Shown: positions 9,351-17,827 of the stretch, in pieces
Position numbering within the stretch: position 1 is the first letter of the stretch
Layout of the letters: each line of letters starts with the position of its first letter
Origin: an uncultured Chloroflexota bacterium
GTDB lineage: Bacteria; Chloroflexota; Anaerolineae; Aggregatilineales; Phototrophicaceae
Assembly (NCBI GenBank): GCA_937974245.1
Contig: CALJKV010000094.1
Span: 1 to 64,000, forward strand
Length of the DNA stretch: 64,000 nucleotides
Reading direction: 5' to 3'
Position numbers and translations under genes: made by a program
Notes under the pieces: model-generated
Databases searched by the model: none
Told to the model about the DNA's origin: nothing
What the model saw: the letters and a program-made list of their open reading frames with translations, nothing else

Positions 9351-12038
9351 TCATGGCGTTTCTTCCCGATATTCCTCGTGTGCAGTTGCCAGATTATGGT
9401 AGTCAACCTGTACCTGCCACTGGGTACGCTGGATATGCTCGCCCAACGCACCATGCGTCCAGGTCTGCATTTCCGGGATGAGCGCGGCGAAACGCGGCAC
9501 CACTCCATTTTGATGGTGCGCAGATTTTACCAGGCCGAAGTACAGATACGCATCGCCATAGCGGTAAGTGATGGCTTCGTCATCACGGTTATTCCATAAC
9601 ACCAACAAAGCCGGATACTGCGTATCGGAAATATACTGCACCCCCGCCTCGTACAGGACTTCGCATAATGCCCGGATATGGCTCTCATGCATTGTCACCA
9701 GATAAGGCGCAATCTGATCGGGATCGTCCAGAAGTGTATCCAGCATATCTGCCAACTTGTTGCGAACACCGGTATTCAGGCGGAACGCCCGCAGCATCCT
9801 GAGCAGTGTTTCCCGTTTGCGATCCCGCTGCGAGAACAGCGAGTCGCCTTCGGATTGCAGGCGTAGGGTGAGCACGGTAGCGACTTCCAACCGAATACCC
9901 GCGATTAACAGTGTTTCGGTTGCCGCGTCATAGCTACTAGCGGGGTTGATAACTATCCCTCCCACCTCGGCGCTGATAGCGACATCGGCTATCACGCCAT
10001 GCAGGTGCAGATGAATCAATCGTTCTGCAGGGATTAAGCCTGTGTTTCCTTCAGCAGCCTCTACAGTCAGTTCAAGTTGGCATCCCAGCCACCTTTGGGT
10101 GATGGTCGTCAGGCAAAAATCGCCATTAAGATACTCCTCGGAATTCCCTTCATCCTCGTACAGCGTGAAGCTGCCATCTGCCCCAACAAAGACATGAAGG
10201 TGCAGTATTTCGGGGTTATCAATCCCGCCCCACCCGGTTTTTGTGCCTAACGGCAGAATCGCGCCAGCCCTGGCGAAGAGTGGAATATCTTTTAACGTAC
10301 CGTAAATGACGTGCCAGCGGTCACCCTGGTAATGCTCACCTGTGAAAACGTAGTACCAGTCACCTTCCGGAAGCCACACAACCTGACGTGCAAGGCCGGT
10401 ATGCAGGTCTGCCGGTTCGACAAATGGGGCTGCGATTAATTCCGTGCCAAACAGATATTGCTGTGGACAGTGATAGGCCGCTTCTGACTCTGGGTAATCA
10501 TAGTACATGGGCAGCATCAAAGGCAGTGAATCGTGATGTGCTCGCCAGGCCATTGTGTATAGGTAGGGGATGAGGGCGTGCCGAAGCTGCATCGTATCCC
10601 GCAGGGCGTTTTCTACTTCGGCATCCTCAAAAGCCCAGGGGCGCTCATCATAAAAATAACCTCTGGTGCTATGAATGCGCATGATCGGGCTGAACACGCC
10701 AAATTGTACCCAGCGGGTAAAGAGTTCACTGTCACCTACCCCGCTCGTATGCCCACCGATATCGTGACTCCACCAACCATAGCCCACATTCGAGGCGGTA
10801 GCCGTCATGTACGGCTCAAAACGCAAGGTATCCCACGTCATGTAACTATCGCCAGAAAAACCGATGGGGTAACGCTGATGTCCCTCCCCCCCCCACCGTG
10901 AAAAGATGAATGGACGACGCGAACCATCACGCCCCATATCCTGGAAATGTAGGTGATTAATCAACCACAGTGGGTCAAGGTTGGCAAGTTTGCTTTTGAG
11001 TCCTTGCTGCCAGTCAATCCACCAGAAGTCAATTCCCAGCGCCTCGTAAGGGTGATGCAGTACCTCAAAATAGGCTTTGACAAACAAAGGGTCGGTAATA
11101 TCAAACTCAACAGGTTGCTGTAAAACGGGGTCTATCCCCATTCGCTGCGCCATTTCGACATACTGTGTTTCATGTGGGTGGACACCTTCCGCCGGGTGCA
11201 GATTGAGCGTGGTTCTTAGTCCTTTTTCGTGCATGAAGTCAATCATACCCTGTGGATCAGGGAAAAGTTTCTTGTTCCAGGTATAGCCGGTCCAGCCTGT
11301 ACTCCGGTTGCCTGTCTCGGTGATATGCCAGTCCATATCTATAATACACACCGATAGCGGGATGTTATGCGCCTCAAAGTCATTGATGAGCGCCATAAGT
11401 TCGTCCTGGGTATACGGCCAATAGCGACTCCACCAGTTACCTAGAATCCAACGGGGAATCAGAGGCACATGCCCGCTGACAGCACAGTAATCGCGCAATC
11501 CCGCCTTATAGTCTTGACCGTAGGCAAAGAAGTACCAATCCTGTACATGACCGGAACGCGGCTCCAGCCAGCTTTGTTCATTGAAAACGAGCGACTTGGA
11601 ATCATCAAGGTGTGCCCAACCGGAACGTGAAATCAGGCCGTCAGTGAGAGGGGTATACCCGTTGATGAAATCCAGCGTGCGCGTCGTGCCTTTCAGATTG
11701 CCCGTATCCACATCTCCCGGATGCCACACGGTACCGGTAGCCTTGACTTGAATTGATAGGCTCTCCGGCGTGAAGGGCTGTCCAACACTGTAGTTAAGAG
11801 CAAATGCAGCAGTTTCAACACTGACACAGGTGGCGCTGCGCTGCACGGTAAAAACCGGTACAGGTTGCTGGCGATACCACATCGTTTGACTGGCACGATC
11901 TTCAAAACACCCATCCGAGTCGTATTCCAGGCGGACTAAACGCTCTGTTAAAACAGTAAAACGGGCATTGCCAGCCAGGACAATAGCAGCAGTGGAAGCG
12001 ACAGGTTGAATGTCCATGATAAACTGCTCAGGAAGCAT
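9351..12038 (-). CDS. GH31 family alpha-glycosidase, cytoplasmic
   Basis: An 895-residue GH31 enzyme without signal peptide. The nucleophile is D342 (WWIDWQQG) and the acid/base is D397 (GFSGDSY); the FSRWGGEGHQRYP segment between them is typical. A C-terminal beta region and about 150 further residues (about 750-895) follow the canonical fold. The start is ATG 12038 with AGGAG eight bases upstream; a TTG codon just before it is less likely. It follows the second permease by 15 bases and precedes the secreted GH31 gene by 22. It probably hydrolyses oligosaccharides after import. Exact linkage specificity (glucosidase or xylosidase) cannot be told from sequence alone. Confidence 0.9.
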   Translation of the reverse strand: MLPEQFIMDIQPVASTAAIVLAGNARFTVLTERLVRLEYDSDGCFEDRASQTMWYRQQPVPVFTVQRSATCVSVETAAFALNYSVGQPFTPESLSIQVKATGTVWHPGDVDTGNLKGTTRTLDFINGYTPLTDGLISRSGWAHLDDSKSLVFNEQSWLEPRSGHVQDWYFFAYGQDYKAGLRDYCAVSGHVPLIPRWILGNWWSRYWPYTQDELMALINDFEAHNIPLSVCIIDMDWHITETGNRSTGWTGYTWNKKLFPDPQGMIDFMHEKGLRTTLNLHPAEGVHPHETQYVEMAQRMGIDPVLQQPVEFDITDPLFVKAYFEVLHHPYEALGIDFWWIDWQQGLKSKLANLDPLWLINHLHFQDMGRDGSRRPFIFSRWGGEGHQRYPIGFSGDSYMTWDTLRFEPYMTATASNVGYGWWSHDIGGHTSGVGDSELFTRWVQFGVFSPIMRIHSTRGYFYDERPWAFEDAEVENALRDTMQLRHALIPYLYTMAWRAHHDSLPLMLPMYYDYPESEAAYHCPQQYLFGTELIAAPFVEPADLHTGLARQVVWLPEGDWYYVFTGEHYQGDRWHVIYGTLKDIPLFARAGAILPLGTKTGWGGIDNPEILHLHVFVGADGSFTLYEDEGNSEEYLNGDFCLTTITQRWLGCQLELTVEAAEGNTGLIPAERLIHLHLHGVIADVAISAEVGGIVINPASSYDAATETLLIAGIRLEVATVLTLRLQSEGDSLFSQRDRKRETLLRMLRAFRLNTGVRNKLADMLDTLLDDPDQIAPYLVTMHESHIRALCEVLYEAGVQYISDTQYPALLVLWNNRDDEAITYRYGDAYLYFGLVKSAHHQNGVVPRFAALIPEMQTWTHGALGEHIQRTQWQVQVDYHNLATAHEEYREETP

Positions 12039-12053
12039 CAATAATTCTCCTCA

Positions 12054-12923
12054 CTAACCCTTTACACCACCGAGGGTTAGACCGATTTTCATATAACGTT
12101 GGAGCAGGATCGCGATGAATAAAGGGGGCAGTAACGCCATGAACGAAGCTGCCATCTGTAAGTTTACACTGTAGTCATCGGCGATGTAAAACAGGCGCAC
12201 GGTTATGGGCTGTTTGGCCGGGTCGGTCAGCACCAGGTAGGGCAGCAGGAAGTCTTTCCACAAGCCAACGAAGGCCAGTACACACAATACAATAATAATC
12301 GAACGAGAAAGCGGCAGGATAATCCGTATAAACATCTGGAACGGATTTGCACCATCCACGCGTGCGCTATCAATCAGATCGGATGGGATGCGATCAAAAA
12401 AGGTCTTCAGTACAAAGATCGAAAAGGCATCCACACAGTACGGCAGCCACAAGCCCCAGTATGAGTTCAACAAACTTACATTGATTATCGGGAGTTTGGC
12501 GATGGTGATATACAACGGGACAAAATAGGCGATTGATGGGATCATCAATGTGAGCAGAAAACCAAAGATAATAACTCGCCCGCCAACGGGTTTCAGCTTC
12601 GACAGGCTGAATGCAGCAGCGGCGGAGACAACCACCCGCAAGAACACCCCTACCCCAACGAGCAGAAACGAGTTTCCGAACAGGCGCATCATATCGAAGC
12701 GTGTCCACGCGTCGGTATAATTATGCCACTGTGGGGATTCTGGGAACAGGTTCAGCCCGCCAGTAAAAATCTCAGTGCTGTTCTTCAGGCCAGATGTGAA
12801 GGCAAAAAAGAACGGAAACAGGGTCACGACGGCCACCAGAAGCAGCGACAGTACGGCAACCGCATAATATATTCGGCCATTACGCGTGCGGAGTTCAATG
12901 TTTGAAAAGAAACCACGATCCAT
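12054..12923 (-). CDS. Carbohydrate ABC transporter permease, MalG type
   Basis: A 289-residue inner-membrane permease with about six hydrophobic segments. The EAA-loop motif, which contacts the ATPase, is visible around IDSARVDGANPFQ...ILPL. This matches the CUT1 family MalG/LacG subunit that pairs with the MalF-type protein encoded just upstream. The start at ATG 12923 has AGGAAG nine bases upstream. The gene ends 15 bases before the GH31 start, supporting one transcript. No ATP-binding subunit is encoded anywhere in the window. Confidence 0.94.
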   Translation of the reverse strand: MDRGFFSNIELRTRNGRIYYAVAVLSLLLVAVVTLFPFFFAFTSGLKNSTEIFTGGLNLFPESPQWHNYTDAWTRFDMMRLFGNSFLLVGVGVFLRVVVSAAAAFSLSKLKPVGGRVIIFGFLLTLMIPSIAYFVPLYITIAKLPIINVSLLNSYWGLWLPYCVDAFSIFVLKTFFDRIPSDLIDSARVDGANPFQMFIRIILPLSRSIIIVLCVLAFVGLWKDFLLPYLVLTDPAKQPITVRLFYIADDYSVNLQMAASFMALLPPLFIAILLQRYMKIGLTLGGVKG

Positions 12924-12943
12924 TTTGTGTGTCTTCCTTTTCC

Positions 12944-13897
12944 TTATGTTTCCGCCGAAAGCCGGTTATTAACCACGCGGTAGATAACCGAAAATGCCAG
13001 CAGCACCAGAATCATGGTGACACTCCAGGCCGAGGCGTATCCCATGTCCGCCCGGATGAAAGCGCGGTTATAGATATGCATGGCTGGGGTAAGTGTTTCG
13101 CGGCCTGGCCCGCCGTTGGTCAGTAGGAAGGGTTCAGTGAACACCTGGACAACGGCGATAATCTGCAAGATGAACATCAGTGACATCACCGGGTAGAGAT
13201 GTGGCAAGGAAATATGCCGGATGCGCTGTAATGGTGACGCGCCATCCAGTTCGGCGGCTTCATATAGTTCCAGTGCCACGTCCTGCAAACTGGCGAGATA
13301 GATCAGCGTGGTCGTGCCAAAGCCGCCCCAGGTCATCACCGCGACCAGAGCAGGCTTCACGAGATTGGCGTCCTGTAACCATAGCAGACGCGAATAGCCC
13401 AATGCCTTCAAGATTTCATTGAGTACCCCACCGTCCGGGTCATAGATAAAGCGCCAGATAATCACCGCAATTGCAGTTGGCACTACCGTTGGCAGGAAAT
13501 AAACAACGCGAAAGAATCCCTTGCCAATTCGCATTTCGCGTACAAGGATGGCGATGACTACCGGAACAAGATAGCCAAGGAGCAGACTCCAGGTGGTGAA
13601 TTGGATGCTGTTTTTCCAGGCAATCTCAAACACGGGGTCTCTAAACATCAAGGTGAAGTTATCCAACCCCACCCAGGTCGCCTCTTGGCCGAGCCGTACA
13701 TCCTGGAAGCTCATCTGGATTGAACTGAGAATAGGCAACCAGGCGAACAGCGCAAACACCACCAGTGCCGGAAGCAAAAACAGGTAGGCGAAGAACTGGC
13801 GGGGCAGCGTGGAACGCAATTTTGAGTAGTTAATCGGGTGACGGCGGATTGTTGGTGGCTTCAGGTTGGCATCTACACGATAAGGTGTATTCATCAT
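12944..13897 (-). CDS. Carbohydrate ABC transporter permease, MalF type
   Basis: A 317-residue permease with a cytoplasmic N-terminal tail and about six membrane segments. The EAA motif is seen in YEAAELDGASPLQRIRHISLP, as in CUT1 sugar importers. It heterodimerises with the downstream MalG-type permease, 20 bases away. Two ATG codons are adjacent at the start (13897 and 13894). The region before them contains a 13-base tandem repeat with GAGAAT sequences that give only a weak ribosome site. A strong hairpin lies between this gene and the binding-protein gene. Confidence 0.94.
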   Translation of the reverse strand: MMNTPYRVDANLKPPTIRRHPINYSKLRSTLPRQFFAYLFLLPALVVFALFAWLPILSSIQMSFQDVRLGQEATWVGLDNFTLMFRDPVFEIAWKNSIQFTTWSLLLGYLVPVVIAILVREMRIGKGFFRVVYFLPTVVPTAIAVIIWRFIYDPDGGVLNEILKALGYSRLLWLQDANLVKPALVAVMTWGGFGTTTLIYLASLQDVALELYEAAELDGASPLQRIRHISLPHLYPVMSLMFILQIIAVVQVFTEPFLLTNGGPGRETLTPAMHIYNRAFIRADMGYASAWSVTMILVLLAFSVIYRVVNNRLSAET

Positions 13898-13923
13898 AGA
13901 TTCTCAAAATAGATTCTCAAAAA
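13898..13923 (-). repeat. 13-bp tandem repeat in permease ribosome-binding region
   Basis: The unit AGATTCTCAAAA(A/T) occurs twice head-to-tail (13898-13910 and 13911-13923) directly upstream of the MalF-type start. On the minus strand each unit contains GAGAATCT, so the repeat duplicates a weak ribosome-binding sequence. A related sequence occurs upstream of the KDPG aldolase. Function is unknown. Confidence 0.5.
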
Positions 13924-13951
13924 AGGGGCCGGGTGAATTGCTCCACCCGGC
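13918..13951 (-). terminator. Intercistronic hairpin between sugar-binding protein and permease genes
   Basis: A stem of eight pairs (GCCGGGTG at 13928-13935, CACCCGGC at 13944-13951) with an eight-base loop is followed, on the minus strand, by a run of T residues (13918-13924). This is an intrinsic-terminator shape placed after the binding-protein gene. In sugar importer operons such hairpins often cause partial termination or stabilise the upstream mRNA, so that binding protein exceeds permease. Confidence 0.75.
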
Positions 13952-13970
13952 ATTGATTTTTTGGGGGTCA

Positions 13971-15359
13971 CTAGCGGTCCAGCACGAATGCCTGGAAATC
14001 CTGAGCAACTTCGCTCAGACGAGCAGGAACATCCACACCTTCCACACTCAACACTTCGCTGACGAGCGCGCCGAGTTCAGTGTAGTAATCCTGAACATTG
14101 GGACTGGGTTCGGCCTGGATGGTAACTTCCCCACCCGTGACAGCATTGATGAAGGGGGCATAGTTTTCAACCGGCAGCTTGTTGTAGGCTTCGCGGAACG
14201 CGGCGAACTGCGTCTGATAGTCACCAACAAACATCGGCAGCGTCGGCATACCAACGGCCTCTGTCGTTACTTCGATCGCGGTCTGCATCTCAACTGGGTC
14301 GAACTGCCGCCACAGTTGGAAGTAAGCGGCTGCCTCTTGTTCATCTGCGGTGGCCGAAGAACTCACCATCCACAGGTTACCACCTGACAGGGTAATGCGG
14401 CCATTGGGGCCAGCGGGTGCAGCAGCGTAGCCGAACTGAGTCAGGTCAGCATCTGGGAACTGCAGGTAGTCCCAGTTGAACTGGTCACCCGCATAGATGA
14501 CCATCGCCACACGCCCAGCCATCAGTGCCTCGGAGATGCTGCCCCAGTCAAGTGTCGCGCCGGGCAGCACATCATACTGCCAGCGCAGGGATTGGACGAA
14601 TTGCAGTGCATCAACCGCCGGGCCTTCACCGAAAGCAGCGGTATAAGTGCCGTCGCCATTGTCGTGAATAATATCTTGCGCCGTCGCACCAAAACCATAA
14701 GCAATATTGGTGAAGTGCCAGCCAGTTGCACCGCCGCCATCATTGATGAAGGCAAAACCGGCAACATTGTTATCGCGATCTGTCAGTGCAACTGCCATGT
14801 CGGCCAATTCCTGCCAGGTTGCCGGCGGGCCATCAAATCCAGCGGCTTCCAGCATGGGGATGTTATAGGCCAGGCCAAGCGCATAAGCATCTTTCGGGAT
14901 ACCATAGATACTGCTATCCTGGCTCATGACAGCTAGAATCGCAGGGTTGAAGACGTCAAGAACGCCGGCAACTTCAAGATAGGGGGTTAAGTCGGCTACA
15001 GCACTCTGTTCAATAAACTTGGGGGGTTCGGTAAAATAGGCACGGAAGAGCGTGGGGAGTTGTTTACCCGCAATGAGGGCGGTAAATGCTGCCGGGTCGT
15101 ATTGCAGTTCCAACCCTTCAATGGTGACATTCGGATACAAATCCATGAAACGCTGCGCGGTGGCCTGCCAGGTCGCCAGCGATTCGGGCTGATCTGCCGA
15201 TGGGGTTTCGGCAACTGTGATGGTGACTGGACGACCACCGGCGATTTGCTCCGGCAGAGTCAAGACAGCGGGGACAGGTGCAGCATCTTGTGCGATGGCC
15301 GGGACTACGCCCAGAAGCACCGCCAAGGCCACGAGAAAAAGAACTAATTTGCGAGACAT
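13971..15359 (-). CDS. Extracellular sugar-binding protein of ABC importer
   Basis: A 462-residue family-1 extracellular solute-binding protein. A signal peptide (MSRKLVLFLVALAVLLG...AIAQ) leads into a mature domain with the usual VTIEGLEL segment, a GGNLWMVSSSA hinge region and a YFQLW segment. No lipobox cysteine is seen, so retention at the cell surface is unclear. The start at 15359 has a near-perfect AGGAGGATCGC ribosome site. It is the first gene of a five-gene operon with two permeases and two GH31 enzymes, and is expected to capture the oligosaccharides released by the secreted enzyme. Confidence 0.93.
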   Translation of the reverse strand: MSRKLVLFLVALAVLLGVVPAIAQDAAPVPAVLTLPEQIAGGRPVTITVAETPSADQPESLATWQATAQRFMDLYPNVTIEGLELQYDPAAFTALIAGKQLPTLFRAYFTEPPKFIEQSAVADLTPYLEVAGVLDVFNPAILAVMSQDSSIYGIPKDAYALGLAYNIPMLEAAGFDGPPATWQELADMAVALTDRDNNVAGFAFINDGGGATGWHFTNIAYGFGATAQDIIHDNGDGTYTAAFGEGPAVDALQFVQSLRWQYDVLPGATLDWGSISEALMAGRVAMVIYAGDQFNWDYLQFPDADLTQFGYAAAPAGPNGRITLSGGNLWMVSSSATADEQEAAAYFQLWRQFDPVEMQTAIEVTTEAVGMPTLPMFVGDYQTQFAAFREAYNKLPVENYAPFINAVTGGEVTIQAEPSPNVQDYYTELGALVSEVLSVEGVDVPARLSEVAQDFQAFVLDR

Positions 15360-15425
15360 GCGATCCTCCTAAATTTGACTTTTGTTTCTGTAATCTGGTC
15401 TACAGGGCTAGCAAATGTTGTTTTT

Positions 15426-15490
15426 GAGACGTCTCAAAAATATTGTATAATGGTTAGACAGGGCTGTCAAGCAATTCATTGAGACGTCTC
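15426..15490. promoter_or_regulatory. Divergent promoter with two palindromic operators (sugar operon / LacI-type gene)
   Basis: The palindrome GAGACGTCTC occurs twice, at 15426-15435 (inside a perfect 20-base palindrome, 15421-15440) and 15481-15490, with centres 55 bases apart. Both have the central CpG common in LacI-family operators. Minus-strand promoter for the sugar operon: TTGACA (15470-15465), 17-base spacer, TACAAT (15447-15442). Plus-strand promoter for the regulator: TTGAGA (15424-15429), 16-base spacer, TATAAT (15446-15451). The first palindrome overlaps the regulator -35 and lies just downstream of the operon -10; the second flanks the other side. Binding at both would repress both genes, possibly through a loop (inference). 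Confidence 0.85.
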
Positions 15491-15612
15491 TATACAGATC
15501 GCTGTGATTATTTATATAAAGGGATTGCACCCGCAGGAAAAAGACACAACCCCTGTGGTCGCCCGGTTTGGGCGCACGGCGGCACTCCCCTATACCACCG
15601 GAAGGAGTTCTA

Positions 15613-16749
15613 ATGGCATCGCTCAAAGAAGTGGCCGAAATTGCAGAGGTCTCTATGCTTGATGCTTTTCGTGCGCTCAAGAACGACAGCACGATTGACG
15701 AAACAACCCGGCGTCATGTGGTAGAGGTTGCGGAGCAGCTGGATTATGAACTAAAGATTACCCAGATTGATGTAGCCGATCTCGCTGGGGTTGGCAAAGG
15801 CACCGTCTCCTATGCCCTCAACGGGAGTGATCTTATCAAGCCCGCCACACGCCAGAAAGTGATTGAAGCGGCGCAGGCGTTAGGTTATCGCCGTAACATT
15901 ATGGCGCGGAATCTTAAAACCAACCGAGCGGGAATTGTCGGCTATTCATGGCACGTCCACGACGACCCCAGCCGCATGAATAACCTGCTGGATGAGTTCA
16001 TCTACCGGGTCACAATGGCGGCAGAATCCGAGCATTATCATCTGCTGACGTTCATTCAACCGCAGGAAGACGCGGAGCGTGTATATGATGAACTTATTTC
16101 CACCAATCGGGTTGATGGTTTTATTCTTTCCGATATTCGCTACGACGACCTGCGTATTCAACGGCTGTTCGCGCTTAACGCCCCATTCGTAGCCTTCGGA
16201 GGGATGTATCTACCAGATGCGAAGTTCGCTTATGTAGATGTGGACGGCAAGAAAGGCATTGGCATGGCCGTAAATCACCTACTGGCACAAGGTCACGAGC
16301 GTATCGGCTTAATCAACTGGCACCCCGGCTTTCTTGTGGGGGATGTGCGCAGCGCAGGCTATCACGCCGCTATGCACAGCGCCGGAATTCGGGTAGAACC
16401 GGAGTGGGTCGCGTATACACCGAATATCTTGCGTTCCGCGTCGGAAGCGACAGCGCGGATTATGTCCACTCAGTATCCGCCGACCGCTATCGTTTGCACC
16501 AACGATGTGATGGCATTTGGAGCAAAAGCCTATCTGAACGAAATGGGCTATCGGAACGTAGCACTCACCGGCTATGACGATGACCCCACCGCGCAGTTCC
16601 TCGGAATCACCTCGATTCGCCAGCCGATTGATGCTATTTCTAAAACCTTGTTTGATATTTTGCTGGGCGAAATCAACCGTGAACCACTCCCTGAGCGGCA
16701 GATCGCTTTTGACCCCGAACTGGTGATTCGTGACAGTACACGGTTTTAG
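15613..16749 (+). CDS. LacI-family regulator with tandem HTH domains
   Basis: A 378-residue regulator. Two LacI-type helix-turn-helix units stand in tandem: residues 3-46 (LKEVAEIAEVS...), with an altered recognition helix, and residues 50-105 (VADLAGVGKGTVSYALNG), which is canonical. The periplasmic-binding-protein-like sensor domain fills 107-378, with the usual LINWHPGF, TNDVMAFGA and GYDDDP segments. Start ATG 15613 has GGAG six bases upstream. It is divergent from the sugar operon and very likely represses it in the absence of a sugar ligand (context). A terminator follows at 16773-16809. The doubled DNA-binding region is unusual for this family. Confidence 0.9.
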   Translation: MASLKEVAEIAEVSMLDAFRALKNDSTIDETTRRHVVEVAEQLDYELKITQIDVADLAGVGKGTVSYALNGSDLIKPATRQKVIEAAQALGYRRNIMARNLKTNRAGIVGYSWHVHDDPSRMNNLLDEFIYRVTMAAESEHYHLLTFIQPQEDAERVYDELISTNRVDGFILSDIRYDDLRIQRLFALNAPFVAFGGMYLPDAKFAYVDVDGKKGIGMAVNHLLAQGHERIGLINWHPGFLVGDVRSAGYHAAMHSAGIRVEPEWVAYTPNILRSASEATARIMSTQYPPTAIVCTNDVMAFGAKAYLNEMGYRNVALTGYDDDPTAQFLGITSIRQPIDAISKTLFDILLGEINREPLPERQIAFDPELVIRDSTRF

Positions 16750-16772
16750 TTCGCGGAAAAGAGCACTAAACG

Positions 16773-16809
16773 CAAAAAACCGGAGAGAAAATCCCCGGTT
16801 TTTGTTTTT
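16773..16809. terminator. Bidirectional intrinsic terminator
   Basis: Stem AAAAACCGG (16775-16783) pairs with CCGGTTTTT (16795-16803) around an 11-base loop, flanked by A and T runs. It sits between the LacI-type gene and the convergent dehydrogenase gene and should serve both. Confidence 0.85.
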
Positions 16810-16849
16810 CCAAATCCCTATAGGGTTGTCAGAAGTGCACCCGCGAGAG

Positions 16850-17803
16850 CTATTTACCCCGGACGGTGGACGCTGCCACATCCAGTCTTTTGAACAGTTC
16901 AGGCGTCATTTGGATCTTCAACACTTCAAAAATCACTTGAGTCCAGCCGTGAATGAAATACACCCAGCCATCTTCTACCCGCAGATTACGTGACTCCACC
17001 TGGCGCAGCGCCTGGTGCATAAAGTCGAGTTCGCCCCGGTAATTGAACTCCCATGCGATGCCATTACGCGGAAAAACACCGTCATCCGTTATCGGTGAGC
17101 CGGGTGTATCTTTGCCCATGCCTGTCGCATTTATCACAATGCTCGCTTCGGGCAGGGATGCCATGATTTCGTCATTACGGTGAGGGTCACTACTCTGAAT
17201 GTACTCCACCTGAATATCAGTATCATACTGTGCCGCCATCTGCCGCATATGATCCAGCCGCCCTTGCGAACGGTTGACGGCGATAAAACGTTCAGGCCGA
17301 TCCCCCTTATCCGGCTTGTTAATCAGGTGCAGCAGGGTCGCAACTGCCGAGCCACCCGCACCCAGGCTTAACACCTGCCCGCCCGTATTGGCAAAGTAAT
17401 CCTTCTCGATGATTGCATCCAGGCTGTAACCAGCGGTCAGCGGGTCTTTGGCATACCCTTCCAGCTTGCCATCACGCTTGGAAATACAGGAAACCTCTCC
17501 GGTGGCCTGGGCATACGGGTCAACATATTCGAACATCTCCCTGGCTGCTGTGAACAGGTCAATCTTGTGCGTCGTGACCAGTGCACCCAGGGAGTTCTCA
17601 TCGTACTTGATTTGCGCCACCGATTTCCGGTAATTTTCCGGCTCATCATGTATAGCGTGATCAAGTCCCTCCAGGACAACTTCCGAGTGTCCAAGGACAT
17701 CCATCCACAGCGGAAACACCTTGTTGATGGAAGACTTTTGGGTTGTAACACCGATAAAATAAAAAGTGGGCCGCTGCTTTTTCACTACAGGATAATTGGA
17801 CAT
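16850..17803 (-). CDS. Shikimate dehydrogenase (AroE)-like oxidoreductase
   Basis: A 317-residue protein of the shikimate/quinate dehydrogenase family. Visible are the substrate-domain Lys in VTTHKIDLF, the dinucleotide loop SLGAGGSAVA and the motif NATGMGKDTPGSP. It is longer than typical AroE (about 270-290). The start is ATG 17803; an upstream TTG at 17827 is less likely because it directly abuts the preceding stop. It lies in a two-gene operon after a KDPG aldolase and apart from any aromatic-pathway genes, so a role in sugar-acid or quinate-type catabolism is more likely than in shikimate synthesis (inference). Confidence 0.75.
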   Translation of the reverse strand: MSNYPVVKKQRPTFYFIGVTTQKSSINKVFPLWMDVLGHSEVVLEGLDHAIHDEPENYRKSVAQIKYDENSLGALVTTHKIDLFTAAREMFEYVDPYAQATGEVSCISKRDGKLEGYAKDPLTAGYSLDAIIEKDYFANTGGQVLSLGAGGSAVATLLHLINKPDKGDRPERFIAVNRSQGRLDHMRQMAAQYDTDIQVEYIQSSDPHRNDEIMASLPEASIVINATGMGKDTPGSPITDDGVFPRNGIAWEFNYRGELDFMHQALRQVESRNLRVEDGWVYFIHGWTQVIFEVLKIQMTPELFKRLDVAASTVRGK

Positions 17804-17827
17804 AGATAATTCACTCTCTACCGGCAA

